From: Lysinibacillus macroides
GTDB lineage: Bacteria > Bacillota > Bacilli > Bacillales_A > Planococcaceae
DNA: 64,000 nucleotides
Direction: 5' to 3'
Assembly (NCBI RefSeq): GCF_001281525.1
Contig: NZ_LGCI01000002.1
Location: 248,001-312,000, forward strand
The position numbers and the translations under genes were made by a program. Positions 18,390 to 27,249 of this stretch are shown piece by piece. The notes under the pieces were generated by a model. It did no database searches. It had not been told where the DNA came from and was given only the letters and a program-made list of their open reading frames with translations. The number at the start of each line of letters is the position of its first letter. Position 1 is the stretch's first letter.

Positions 18390-18403
18390 AACTTGTTTCC
18401 CTT
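18390..18403 (+). repeat. Direct repeat copy 2 (14 bp)
   Basis: AACTTGTTTCCCTT, identical to 17857-17870 and 533 bases from it, just after the CI-like stop codon. Confidence 0.6.
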
Positions 18404-18675
18404 TTTAAATCCTTCACATACTATATACATGCTTGGCATCCACTTAAGAACATCGTAGTTAATTTTTTTGCTATGAATTGTGCAAGATGTTCAGTTGGTA
18501 CTTAATAAGTATTGATGAGGTCTTGTTATTTCTATATTTTTATTCAACTGAATATTTAGGTGCCTTACTGTATTTTGTTTAGTTTAGTTGAATTGATTAA
18601 ATCTCTATTGGCATATGTGAAAATTGTGGCAAGCTGTAATATCAATGTTTGCAAGTCTTTACCAGGCAAAATAAA

Positions 18676-18730
18676 GAGGTAATCATATCTTTAGCTTTTA
18701 CGTCAAAAATCATGATTACCTCAATTTTTT
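18676..18730 (+). terminator. Terminator-like dyad with long loop
   Basis: Perfect 11-base arms GAGGTAATCAT and ATGATTACCTC around a 25-base loop, followed by a T-run on the plus strand. It may end the CI-like transcript; the loop is long for a terminator. Confidence 0.4.
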
Positions 18731-18764
18731 GCAAGATTTCTCACAAATACACATCAACATGATG

Positions 18765-18801
18765 AAAGCCACTGCTTCTTGTGGAAAAGAAGAGTGGCTT
18801 T
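18765..18801. terminator. Terminator after uppP
   Basis: Arms AAAGCCACT and AGTGGCTTT next to the leftward uppP stop codon. The T-run is short on both sides. Confidence 0.6.
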
Positions 18802-18804
18802 TGT

Positions 18805-19641
18805 TTACATAAAAATAATAACGCAAAGCACTGCTGCTAATACTAAACGATAAATAGCAAAAGGCATTAACTTTACTTTTGAAATCAGTGCTAGGAAAAA
18901 TTTGATTGACAGCAATGCAAAGACAAATGAGCTAATAAATCCGACAGCATAGAAGCCAAAATAGTCCATAGATAAAGTATCCCAGTTTTTCAAAACAGAT
19001 ACTAAACTAGCTCCGGCCATAATCGGTACAGCCATAATAAATGTAAAATCAGCTGCAACACGGTGGCTCATACCAAATAGTACCCCGCCTGAAATTGTAG
19101 CGCCTGAGCGTGAGAAACCTGGCCATAAAGATAAACATTGCACTAAGCCTACTTTAAAGGCTAAGCCATAAGAGATTTTATCTAAAGAATCTATTTTTGG
19201 CTTTCGCGGTGCTAATTTATCTGCGGCTATCATTAAAATAGCTCCTGCAACTAATGCATACACAACATGCTCTACTTTAAAAAGATGATCATCAATAAAA
19301 TCCTTGAAGGCAAATCCTAATACAACAGCGGGTAGCATCCCAACAATTACATGCGCTAAGTTAAAACGATTCGTCATTGATTTAGATTGACCATCGATAT
19401 TATATAATCCTACTAAGCTGAGTATCCGTTTCCACATTACAACGATCACTGCTAAAATTGAACCAAGCTGTACAACAATTTTAAATGTATTAGCAGGATA
19501 CTTCCCTAAAAACTCCTCTGTCTTTAACCACATATCATCTACGATAATCATATGACCCGTTGAAGATACAGGCGCAAATTCTGTCATCCCTTCAACAAAG
19601 CCTAAAATCAATGCTTTTAATAACTCTATAATATCCACCAT
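18805..19641 (-). CDS. uppP: Undecaprenyl-diphosphatase
   Basis: A 278-residue integral membrane enzyme of the BacA/UppP family that converts undecaprenyl diphosphate to the monophosphate, recycling the lipid carrier for peptidoglycan. The two family signatures are present: EGMTEFAPVSSTGH (about 17-30) and PGFSRSGATISGG (about 174-186), which together hold the catalytic Glu, Ser, His and Arg. About seven hydrophobic helices are visible. Loss or increase of this enzyme affects bacitracin tolerance in related species. It is followed by a hairpin and preceded by a separately oriented membrane phosphoesterase on the same strand 60 bases upstream. Confidence 0.95.
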   Translation of the reverse strand: MVDIIELLKALILGFVEGMTEFAPVSSTGHMIIVDDMWLKTEEFLGKYPANTFKIVVQLGSILAVIVVMWKRILSLVGLYNIDGQSKSMTNRFNLAHVIVGMLPAVVLGFAFKDFIDDHLFKVEHVVYALVAGAILMIAADKLAPRKPKIDSLDKISYGLAFKVGLVQCLSLWPGFSRSGATISGGVLFGMSHRVAADFTFIMAVPIMAGASLVSVLKNWDTLSMDYFGFYAVGFISSFVFALLSIKFFLALISKVKLMPFAIYRLVLAAVLCVIIFM

Positions 19642-19701
19642 GTCACCTTACCTTTATTTATAAAATTACTCACCTATTATAAAATAATACATTTACAGCT
19701 A

Positions 19702-20781
19702 CTACTGAAGCTTTATATCTACTACCCAAAGCTCAGACCTGCTACCAATTCGCATAGGTGGCCCCCAGAAGCCATAACCTGATGACACAAGTGTATGCAT
19801 CTGCTCCTTCAGCTTATAACCATAATCCAGCTCAAATACGCGAGCTGTTATATATTGATTTGGCCAAAGCTGCCCTTTATGTGTATGCCCTGACATATGA
19901 AAATCAACACCCAGCTTTGAAGGTGTTATCAAATCATCAGGTGTATGATTCATGACAAGCCATGGTAAGTTAGCTGAAGGCTTTAAATCATCGAGTGGCT
20001 TCCGATCTATATTCGTTTTATCCTCTTGACCCGTTAATATAAACGCATCTGCTATACGAATTGTTTCATCTAATAGTATTTTGACATTGGCATTTTCCAT
20101 TTCCTTTATAAAGTCAGGAATTTTTTTACCATAATATTCATGATTACCAAGTATACCATATGTTCCATATGTAGATGTTAATTGCTTGATGACATCCGCC
20201 ATGCCCTCTTGCACAAACCATTTAGGGTCATCATCCACGATATCACCAGCTAATAAAACGATATCTGGATTCGCTTCATTCGTAAGATCAACAAAGCGTT
20301 GTAGATGCCGTTTATGTGATAAAACGCCTAAGTGAAAATCGGATGCTGCAACCACCCTTAGTGATGTTAACTCACTATCTTTTTTATCCATAGTAACTTC
20401 TAAATGGCGCACTACTGGAGAATAGGCTAGATAAGAGCCAACAACGCCTAGCACAAATAGTACAGCAATTGCTATACTACCAATTATTTGTACATTTTTA
20501 AAGGGTGTTAACCAAATAATTAATTGTGCAGTTAAACATAATAATAAACCATATTCAAACACAAACATCCAGTAGTTACTAATAACCGAGAAAAACTGCA
20601 AATACTCATGTAACCTTCCTATAATAATACTAAAGGCAATTATATACAACACTAACCAAAATAGTACTGGTAGTCGAAACCAGCCCATTGCTACTAGCCA
20701 CTGCTTTAATCCCCACCCTATATAAAAGGTCAACGCACTATAAATACTAATTAAAAGTATACCCCCTATTACTTTTGGCAT
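19702..20781 (-). CDS. Membrane-bound calcineurin-like metallophosphoesterase
   Basis: A 359-residue protein with four to five N-terminal membrane helices (about 1-125) and a C-terminal metallophosphoesterase domain facing either the cytoplasm or the wall. All metal-site motifs are present: DFHLG (about 147), GDIVDDD, GNHEYY (about 207) and MSGHTHKGQ (about 293). It resembles YaeI/YkuE-type phosphodiesterases, which act on phospholipid or UDP-linked substrates; the exact substrate is unknown. It lies 60 bases upstream of uppP on the same strand, so the two may be co-transcribed in envelope lipid metabolism. Confidence 0.88.
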   Translation of the reverse strand: MPKVIGGILLISIYSALTFYIGWGLKQWLVAMGWFRLPVLFWLVLYIIAFSIIIGRLHEYLQFFSVISNYWMFVFEYGLLLCLTAQLIIWLTPFKNVQIIGSIAIAVLFVLGVVGSYLAYSPVVRHLEVTMDKKDSELTSLRVVAASDFHLGVLSHKRHLQRFVDLTNEANPDIVLLAGDIVDDDPKWFVQEGMADVIKQLTSTYGTYGILGNHEYYGKKIPDFIKEMENANVKILLDETIRIADAFILTGQEDKTNIDRKPLDDLKPSANLPWLVMNHTPDDLITPSKLGVDFHMSGHTHKGQLWPNQYITARVFELDYGYKLKEQMHTLVSSGYGFWGPPMRIGSRSELWVVDIKLQ

Positions 20782-21007
20782 ATCTTTGTCCTCTACTTTC
20801 CTTTATTATTTAGTCGATTATATCATGATACTTCATCAATCTATGAGTATGAGCCCTTATTGCTAGATTCATCTTATTTAATGTATAGCAATAACAATTT
20901 TGTTATTTCAGCACTAAAAGCACTTTAATTTTTATATTCCTTTCAGTAACATAATAGTTGTAAGAGAAAATTTATGCATTTACGAGCAAAAAGGGGTGCT
21001 ATTTCAC

Positions 21008-22156
21008 ATGACACGCTATAAATTTGAAACAACAGAGCATGAGTTATTTCGTAAAACCTTTCGTAAGTTTTTAGCAGAGGAAGCTGAGCCGCATTATGCC
21101 CAATGGGAAAAGGACCATCTTATTCCCCTCTCATTTTGGCGCAAACTTGGCGATATGGGCTATCTTTGTCCACAAGTAGAAGAACAGTATGGTGGGCTGG
21201 GGCTTGATTTTAGCTTTGGGGTCATTATTCAGGAGGAGCTTGAACGCATAGGGTCAAGCCTTATCGGGGTTGGTTTGCATAATGATATTGTTATTCCTTA
21301 TATCGAGGCATATGGTACACATGAACAAAAGTCTCGCTGGTTGCCTAAATGTATTACAGGTGAGTATATAACAGCCATTGCGATGACCGAGCCTGGCACA
21401 GGGTCAGACCTGGCAAATATTCAAACAACAGCTATTCGTGATGGTGACCATTATATTGTTAACGGGCAAAAAACCTTTATAACAAATGGTATTCATACTA
21501 ATTTAGTCGTTGTTGCTGTAAAAACAGACCCCTCGACTGAAAAAAAGCATCGTGGTATTAGCTTGCTTGTTATTGAAGGAGATACACCTGGCTTTACAAA
21601 AGGTCGGCAGCTTGAAAAAGTGGGGATGCATGCACAGGATACAGCAGAGCTTTATTTTGAGGATTGTAGGGTTCCCGTTCAAAACCTTCTTGGAGAAGAA
21701 GGCAAAGGCTTTGTCTATATGATGGAAAAACTACAGCAGGAGCGATTAGCTGTAGCTATTGCAGCACAGACAGCCGCAGAGGATATGCTCACACTAACAC
21801 TCGACTATGTAAAATCACGACAAGCATTTGGCAAAGCCATTGGTGATTTTCAAAATACACAATTTAAAATAGCTGAAATGGCGACTAAGGTTGAGCTTGG
21901 CAAATCATTTTTAGAAGCCTTGATTGAGGAGCATATTGCTGGAAAGGATGTTGTAACAAAGGTATCCATGGCTAAATACTGGATCACAGAAAACGCTCGT
22001 GAGCTGGCTGCTCAATGTATGCAATTACACGGTGGCTATGGTTATATGGAGGAGTATAAAATTGCGAGAAGGTATCGTGATATACCGGTTATGTCCATTT
22101 ATGCCGGCACAAATGAAGTAATGAAAATGATTATTGCCAAAAATTTAGGCTTATAA
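21008..22156 (+). CDS. Acyl-CoA dehydrogenase
   Basis: A 382-residue FAD-dependent enzyme. AMTEPGTGSDLANIQTTA marks the FAD/substrate site, SRQAFGKAIGDFQ the dimer/FAD segment and QLHGGYGYMEEY plus SIYAGTNEVMKMIIA the C-terminal flavin contacts. At the usual catalytic-base position the motif is YAGTNE rather than YEGT, so the base is probably at the alternative long-chain/isovaleryl position in helix G. ATG at 21008 is preferred; an in-frame GTG at 20996 overlaps the AAGGGG site. It stands alone with a strong terminator, and its acyl substrate is not known. Confidence 0.9.
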   Translation: MTRYKFETTEHELFRKTFRKFLAEEAEPHYAQWEKDHLIPLSFWRKLGDMGYLCPQVEEQYGGLGLDFSFGVIIQEELERIGSSLIGVGLHNDIVIPYIEAYGTHEQKSRWLPKCITGEYITAIAMTEPGTGSDLANIQTTAIRDGDHYIVNGQKTFITNGIHTNLVVVAVKTDPSTEKKHRGISLLVIEGDTPGFTKGRQLEKVGMHAQDTAELYFEDCRVPVQNLLGEEGKGFVYMMEKLQQERLAVAIAAQTAAEDMLTLTLDYVKSRQAFGKAIGDFQNTQFKIAEMATKVELGKSFLEALIEEHIAGKDVVTKVSMAKYWITENARELAAQCMQLHGGYGYMEEYKIARRYRDIPVMSIYAGTNEVMKMIIAKNLGL

Positions 22157-22157
22157 G

Positions 22158-22196
22158 AAAAAGATGGTGGCACAGAAACATGCCACCATCTTTTTC
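22158..22196. terminator. Bidirectional terminator
   Basis: Arms AAAAAGATGGTGGCA and TGCCACCATCTTTTT around an eight-base loop, between the acyl-CoA dehydrogenase gene and the convergent histidine kinase gene. Confidence 0.9.
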
Positions 22197-24391
22197 TATA
22201 CGGCTGGAATCCGTACAATTACTTTAAATAAATCACCATCTACCTCAATGTTCATGCGGGCTCCATGTAGGTCAACAATGGATTGTGCAATAGCTAATCC
22301 AAGACCTGATCCTTCTGTATGACGTGAGGCATCTGCACGTTTAAAACGCTCAAATAACTCCTCAGCATCCTCACCAATTTCATACTTAGCAACATTTTTC
22401 ACTGTAAATTCAGCATCACCATCGATTGTACGCTTTAATGTTACATAGACACGCGTACCCTCTAATGCATACTTCAAGACATTTACAATTAAATTATCAA
22501 TCAGTCGCCACCATTTTTGACCATCCACATAGGCATACATTGGATCATGTGGCATCGTCATGCGTAAATCTAAACGTGACTGGTTTAAATCCTCTTTATG
22601 CTCCCCTACAGCTTGCTGGATAAGCTGTGTTAAATCCACGCGACTGCGATGAAGCTCTATGTTGCCGCTTGCCATTTTAGAAACTTCAAAAAGGTCTTCA
22701 ATTAACACTTTTAGACGCTCTGATTTTTTATCGAGAATATGGATATATTGCTGACGCTCTTCCTCTGTAATATTTGGTTTTTTAAGTAAATCTGTATACG
22801 TAATAATAGAGGTTAATGGTGTGCGTAAATCATGGCTAACATTTGTAATGAGCTCTGTTTTTAAACGCTCACTTTTTGCCTGCTCATGCATAGATATGCG
22901 TACACCCTCACGTAAATGGTTCAGATTTTCTGCATGCCTTGCAAGTGGCGATTTACCTCTAACCTTTACATCTCGATTTAAGCGCCCCTCCGCCATATCT
23001 TTCGTATCCTTCATAATACGATTTAAGTAGCCCATTCTGTTTAAGAAAATAACTAACGCTGGAATTCCTACAATCATACAAAGTAGTAAGAACGGGAAGC
23101 CAAAGCCGCCTCCTATCATCGTCGCAACAAGGCTGCCTCCACCGAAAAAGGCTGCCGCTAGCATAACAATTGAATGCAATGCGATGGAGCGATTTAAAAA
23201 TAAATCTGTAATTGAATCACCTAATGACCATAAATAACTTGATTTTAAGCTTTCTTCAAACCTTTCTAATGTATTGATTCGTGCGTATAGCCAAATGATT
23301 TGCATAAAGAAAGCTATACCAATTGTAATGAAAGCCATTATTTTAAAAGCCATTTCGATTATATAACGCACATAATTGTATAAATAATGATACTCAATCG
23401 ATTCATAAACAACTTGAAAGGCAATAAAATAGATAAAGCCTGTAATTAATAAGGAAATAAGCTGCACATCTACTTTAAACTTTGTTAACGTTTCTTTTTT
23501 CTGCAAATTTTTCGCTACATATAGCACATCTTTACGGCCCATCCAAGCAAAAATAGCTGTTACAATACTTGTAAGCCAAACAAAGTAAAAAATATATTGG
23601 TTTTGCTGAAATTGTTTATAGCCATCCCACATTATATTTGTTGACTGTGCGATTGCTTTTTTTGGAATTGTCACGGTACCTGTGTATTCAGCTAGTTCAT
23701 AAAGAGAATCTGTATTCACATGCGTTTCTGTACGGTAAAAAATATCCTCGAGTTTAGGGCTAATATTATCTACTCGTAATGGGTTTTGCTGCGTATATTC
23801 TATTCTATAAACGCTGCTTTCTGAAACATCCCCAAAGCGATATATTTTACCCGTTTCTGTATTTTTTAATTCATAAGACCAAAAATGATAGACTTTATTA
23901 AAATTTTTCGCCTCTTCTTGTACAGCCTTTACATATTTATCAACAAGCACTTCTTTTGCAGCAAGAACCTTCTTCCGAACATGCTCATCATCTTCAAAGT
24001 TTGTTGTGATATCTTTAATTTTAGCATCTCGCTCAGCTTGTAATTTTTTTTGCAATTCAGTTGCATTTGCATTTATAGCTTCTTGAATACGTTGCTCATA
24101 TTGTTCTTTAATGCTATCAATTTGCTCTCCTAATGTACCATAATAATTACGATGCTCATCTATTTCTTCTTGCGTAGCCTCTAATTTACTTTTTAAATCA
24201 CTCGCTTTTGGTGCATTTAAGATAATCGGTCCTAAATCCGTAAAAAAATCATTACTCTCACCATAGAAATTTTCAGAGTCAAAATAGGAATTACCAATAT
24301 ATTGATGACCTACAAGCATAAAAGTTCCTATACCAAAGGTTGTCCAAATTAAACATATAAGCACAAGAAAGGCTTTCCATTTTTTTACCAT
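22196..24391 (-). CDS. Two-component sensor histidine kinase
   Basis: A 731-residue membrane kinase. One N-terminal helix (about 7-27) is followed by a large extracytoplasmic region (about 28-260) with a coiled-coil-like Glu/Gln/Lys stretch, then five or more helices (about 263-455), a HAMP-like linker and the kinase core. NVSHDLRTPLTS holds the phospho-acceptor His (about 515); the N box is DNLIVNVLKYA, the F box FERFKRAD and the G2 box GSGLGLAIAQ. The start has GGGGAG nine bases upstream. It pairs with the OmpR-type regulator upstream; a 51-codon membrane peptide gene lies between. The stimulus is unknown; envelope stress is a guess from the architecture. Confidence 0.93.
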   Translation of the reverse strand: MVKKWKAFLVLICLIWTTFGIGTFMLVGHQYIGNSYFDSENFYGESNDFFTDLGPIILNAPKASDLKSKLEATQEEIDEHRNYYGTLGEQIDSIKEQYEQRIQEAINANATELQKKLQAERDAKIKDITTNFEDDEHVRKKVLAAKEVLVDKYVKAVQEEAKNFNKVYHFWSYELKNTETGKIYRFGDVSESSVYRIEYTQQNPLRVDNISPKLEDIFYRTETHVNTDSLYELAEYTGTVTIPKKAIAQSTNIMWDGYKQFQQNQYIFYFVWLTSIVTAIFAWMGRKDVLYVAKNLQKKETLTKFKVDVQLISLLITGFIYFIAFQVVYESIEYHYLYNYVRYIIEMAFKIMAFITIGIAFFMQIIWLYARINTLERFEESLKSSYLWSLGDSITDLFLNRSIALHSIVMLAAAFFGGGSLVATMIGGGFGFPFLLLCMIVGIPALVIFLNRMGYLNRIMKDTKDMAEGRLNRDVKVRGKSPLARHAENLNHLREGVRISMHEQAKSERLKTELITNVSHDLRTPLTSIITYTDLLKKPNITEEERQQYIHILDKKSERLKVLIEDLFEVSKMASGNIELHRSRVDLTQLIQQAVGEHKEDLNQSRLDLRMTMPHDPMYAYVDGQKWWRLIDNLIVNVLKYALEGTRVYVTLKRTIDGDAEFTVKNVAKYEIGEDAEELFERFKRADASRHTEGSGLGLAIAQSIVDLHGARMNIEVDGDLFKVIVRIPAV

Positions 24392-24406
24392 ACTCCTAAC
24401 ACTCCC

Positions 24407-24562
24407 CTAAAAAATTCTTTCAAGCAATTGTAAAACCTCTGAGGAGCGAGCATTAACAATTTGATACGCATACACACCAAAGTAAATAAGTCCAATAACA
24501 CCAGCTATAAATCCTGTAATCGATATATACTTCTCTAGTTTATTTTTCCATTTTATATCCAA
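24407..24562 (-). CDS. 51-residue membrane peptide gene between regulator and kinase genes
   Basis: A reading frame of 51 codons that starts inside the 3' end of the response-regulator gene (23 bases of overlap) and ends 16 bases before the kinase start. TTG at 24562 is preceded by AAGGTGG at about nine bases. The product begins MDIKWKNKLEKYIS, has one clear membrane helix (about residues 14-34, GFIAGVIGLIYFGVYAY) and a polar tail. The position, overlap and clean membrane topology support a real gene. It may modulate the adjacent sensor kinase, as other small membrane proteins do; this is inference. Confidence 0.6.
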   Translation of the reverse strand: MDIKWKNKLEKYISITGFIAGVIGLIYFGVYAYQIVNARSSEVLQLLERIF

Positions 24563-25232
24563 CGCCCCATACCACCTTTAAATAGCGTGGGTTTTTCGGG
24601 TCTGCTTCAATTTTTTCACGTATTTTTCGAATATGTACAGCTACAATATTTTCAGCATTGTAAGCCTCCTCATTCCAAACACGCTCATAAATTTCACGAA
24701 TCGAAAAAACACGCCCTGCATTTTTCATTAATAATTCTGTAATTTTGTATTCGATTGGTGTAAGACGAATAGGCTCTCCTTCTAAGATGACCTCTTTTGC
24801 ATCCTCATCGAGCACAAGTCCGTCAATCTCCACCTTTGCTGCACCTTCATTATATGTTCCCAGTTGAACATAGCGTCTTAGCTGTGATTTTACACGTGCT
24901 AATAATTCTAAAGGATGGAATGGTTTTGTCACATAATCATCCGCTCCTACTGATAAACCATGTATTTTATCGCCATCTTCCGCCTTTGCACTAAGCATAA
25001 TAATTGGAATATTGCGCTCTTCTCTAATTTTAAATGTTGCTGTAATGCCATCCATATTTGGCATCATAATATCCAAAATAATTAAATGTACCTCATTATT
25101 GTTCAACTTTACCAATGCTTCCACGCCATCTGCTGCCTTGATCACATTATAGCCTTCATTTTTTAAATAAATTTCAATACCATCACGAATATCTTGATCG
25201 TCATCTGTAACAAGAACTGTTAATTTCGTCAT
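24540..25232 (-). CDS. OmpR/PhoB-family response regulator
   Basis: A 230-residue regulator. The receiver domain (1-120) has the acidic pair TDDDQD, phospho-acceptor Asp in LIILDIMMPN (about 53) and TKPFHP with the conserved Lys. The C-terminal winged helix (about 130-228) includes RLTPIEYKITELLMKN and VHIRKIREKIE. ATG at 25232 is chosen, with GAGGTG seven bases upstream; the longer frame from 25271 lacks such a site. It is the first gene of an operon with a small membrane peptide gene and the sensor kinase gene. Confidence 0.95.
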   Translation of the reverse strand: MTKLTVLVTDDDQDIRDGIEIYLKNEGYNVIKAADGVEALVKLNNNEVHLIILDIMMPNMDGITATFKIREERNIPIIMLSAKAEDGDKIHGLSVGADDYVTKPFHPLELLARVKSQLRRYVQLGTYNEGAAKVEIDGLVLDEDAKEVILEGEPIRLTPIEYKITELLMKNAGRVFSIREIYERVWNEEAYNAENIVAVHIRKIREKIEADPKNPRYLKVVWGVGYKMEK

Positions 25233-25495
25233 GATATGCACCTCACTCTCAACTATTAGTGTACTGTTCAAATCTTAAAAACCAGTTACGATAAAAATGA
25301 AGAATTTCTTAAGGTTTTCACACCCTTATGTAACCAGCTTGTTTCTCCCTCCTACTTGCAAGACATCTTCTGCTATTATTCGATCATTATTATTAATAAT
25401 ACAGATTTATCCAGAATCAAACAATTAGCATTTTACTTTAGTAGGCTTTCTGTCCAATGAGCAGTATAATGAACTTAAGAAAAGGGGCGATTTAT

Positions 25496-25726
25496 ATGTA
25501 TAAAACAGTGGCAGAGACAGCTCTTGATCTTGGGATGCCTGAGGAGCAAATTATGCGTCTAGTGTATGAGGGGCGCATCCGTTCTGTTTATGATGGGGAA
25601 CAAATACTTATAAATAACAGCCAATTCAGCACTTATTTTCAGCAATTAGAGCGTATTAAAGAGGAAATTGAAATTTGGCGCTCTACCCCCATTCCAGAGG
25701 ATATTGATGTAAAAGATGAAGATTAA
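25496..25726 (+). CDS. Small excisionase/MerR-like HTH protein
   Basis: A 76-residue protein. The N-terminal part (TVAETALDLGMPEEQIMRLVYEGRIRSVYDGEQILI) matches the winged HTH of excisionase-type proteins, in which a helix pair precedes a GRI-x-S-x-x-DG wing. The acidic C-terminus (PEDIDVKDED) is typical of small Bacillaceae regulators. ATG at 25496 has AAGGGG eight bases upstream; the longer frame from 25457 has no site. It is monocistronic with a strong terminator. Target genes are unknown. Confidence 0.78.
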   Translation: MYKTVAETALDLGMPEEQIMRLVYEGRIRSVYDGEQILINNSQFSTYFQQLERIKEEIEIWRSTPIPEDIDVKDED

Positions 25727-25727
25727 A

Positions 25728-25773
25728 AAAGTCTGCCATTCAAGCAATTGCATATTGTTGAATGGCAGACTTT
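25728..25773 (+). terminator. Terminator of the small HTH gene
   Basis: Sixteen-base perfect arms AAAGTCTGCCATTCAA and TTGAATGGCAGACTTT around a 14-base loop. Confidence 0.85.
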
Positions 25774-25817
25774 GTATTATTTTATTAACGCTTTCCCGTG
25801 ACATTCTTCACTTTATT

Positions 25818-26804
25818 TTAAATTGTTACAACAAACCCTGCTCTTTTACCGATGATTTCAGCATAATCTTCTACCATCACACTAGCAGTTGGGTACATGC
25901 CAGCACCAGGACCGATTAATGTAAGTGTACCAATATAATTTGTCTCTAAGGCAACCGCATTATTAACATCATCCACTGGATAAAGTGGATGTTCCTTATC
26001 GACTAATTGCGGGCCAACTTTGGCTACAATGTTACCATTGTCGAGCCTTTCAACCTCGGCCACATGGCGATAACGTAAACCTTTATCATTCGCTTCTTGG
26101 ACTTGTGCTGGCGAAATACTATCAATACCAATTACTTCAACATCTGCCCAATCAGGCTGCTCATCAAAAGCCAATGCACTTAGAATCATAAGCTTCTTAA
26201 AAGCATCTTGACCAGAAATATCATTATATGGATCTGCCTCTGCATAGCCTAAGCTCTGTGCCTCTTTTAATGCTTCTTCGAATGTACAGCCCTCTGCACG
26301 CATCTTAGTTAAAATATAGTTACTTGTACCATTTAAAATTCCTTGTATACGGCTTACATCATTAACAAGTAAAATATTTTTCATTGTTTTAATAACAGGC
26401 ACACCACCTGCAGTAGTAGCCTCATAGCCTACAAACACACCATTTACCTTTGCAAGAGCCTGCAATTCTAAGCCTCGTTTGGCGAACATTACTTTATTAG
26501 CCGTAATTACATGGCATTTATGCTCAACCGCACGCTTTAAATAGCTATAGGCAGGTTCTTCATTGACAATTGCTTCAAACACAACCTGCATGCCTGGCTC
26601 CGCTAAGACATCATCCATACTCGTTGTCATTAAATGTGCCGTTCCTGGTACACGTTCACGGCTTGCATCTGTGACTAAAATCTTCGCTACTTCTAATTCA
26701 ATACCTAATTTATTTTTAAGCTCTTCTCGCTTTTCATTTAATATATGGTAGATACCCTGACCTACCGTTCCAAATCCTAAAATCGCTGCCTTTATAGTTG
26801 CCAT
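25818..26804 (-). CDS. hom: Homoserine dehydrogenase, short form without ACT domain
   Basis: A 328-residue enzyme that reduces aspartate semialdehyde to homoserine with NAD(P)H, the branch point to threonine and methionine. AILGFGTVGQGIY (residues 6-18) is the nucleotide site; YEATTAGGVPVIKTM, GILNGTSNYILTKM and DPYNDISGQDAFKKLMIL form the substrate and catalytic region. The common Bacillus enzyme is about 430 residues with a C-terminal ACT domain; this protein ends right after the catalytic domain, so threonine feedback through ACT is absent. ATG at 26804 has GGAGGG ten bases upstream. It is not next to thrB or thrC. Confidence 0.93.
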   Translation of the reverse strand: MATIKAAILGFGTVGQGIYHILNEKREELKNKLGIELEVAKILVTDASRERVPGTAHLMTTSMDDVLAEPGMQVVFEAIVNEEPAYSYLKRAVEHKCHVITANKVMFAKRGLELQALAKVNGVFVGYEATTAGGVPVIKTMKNILLVNDVSRIQGILNGTSNYILTKMRAEGCTFEEALKEAQSLGYAEADPYNDISGQDAFKKLMILSALAFDEQPDWADVEVIGIDSISPAQVQEANDKGLRYRHVAEVERLDNGNIVAKVGPQLVDKEHPLYPVDDVNNAVALETNYIGTLTLIGPGAGMYPTASVMVEDYAEIIGKRAGFVVTI

Positions 26805-26907
26805 TCCTGTTATTCCCTCCAACTTACATTCCGCAGTTTTATATAATTTTGTGCTGGTACTCATACCCACCACAAACTTCTCATTATTATTTATTTTGGT
26901 ACAAGCT

Positions 26908-26936
26908 CTATTATTTTAGACCCCATACAAATTCAA
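26908..26936 (-). promoter_or_regulatory. Probable hom promoter
   Basis: On the minus strand TTGAAT (26931-26936), a 17-base spacer and TAATAG (26908-26913), about 100 bases before the hom start codon. Confidence 0.35.
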
Positions 26937-27195
26937 ATAATTCAAAATTTAACTTAAAGAAAATTGTAACGCAAATAGATAGTTCACACAAGAAAAATCT
27001 TTCTAGGATGTACATTTGTTTCCCCTAGACGTGCAAAAGAAATCGTTTCCAATCCCTTTATGATACGCTTTCAAGTGTCTCCATAACATTTGAACAAATA
27101 TTGACGATTTGTTTACAACAAATAAACTACAACTTTCTTCTATTATATATATGTTTGTATTCTCAAATATGTTGTTCGAAATACATATAAAGAAA

Positions 27196-27222
27196 AAACC
27201 CATTCCCTGTAGCAGTAGAGAA
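27196..27222 (-). terminator. Weak terminator of the Panacea-like gene
   Basis: Imperfect arms CATTCCCT and AGAGAATG, followed by a T-run on the minus strand, 28 bases after the stop codon. Confidence 0.5.
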
Positions 27223-27249
27223 TGAGCTTCAATATATAGGGGATTTGTT

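Larger units (their letters stand above)
18371..18804. other. Intergenic region after the CI-like gene
   Basis: About 430 AT-rich bases without a credible gene. It holds the second 14-base direct repeat (18390-18403), a dyad at 18676-18722 and a hairpin at 18765-18801. The remainder shows nothing I can assign and may be remnant mobile DNA. Confidence 0.5.
26805..27249. other. Intergenic region upstream of hom
   Basis: About 440 AT-rich bases. It includes a likely hom promoter at 26908-26936 and a weak terminator at 27196-27222 that belongs to the gene on the right. I searched for T-box and S-box signatures in the hom leader and found none. Confidence 0.45.

Noticed and set aside
26805-26935. 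T-box or S-box riboswitch before hom
   Set aside because: The leader lacks the GGGTGGNACCGCG T-box core and the S-box signatures; the short GGTA/TACC stem seen is not diagnostic.
27003-27203. 66-codon minus-strand frame between hom and the Panacea-like gene
   Set aside because: It begins within the terminator of the Panacea-like gene and has no ribosome-binding site.
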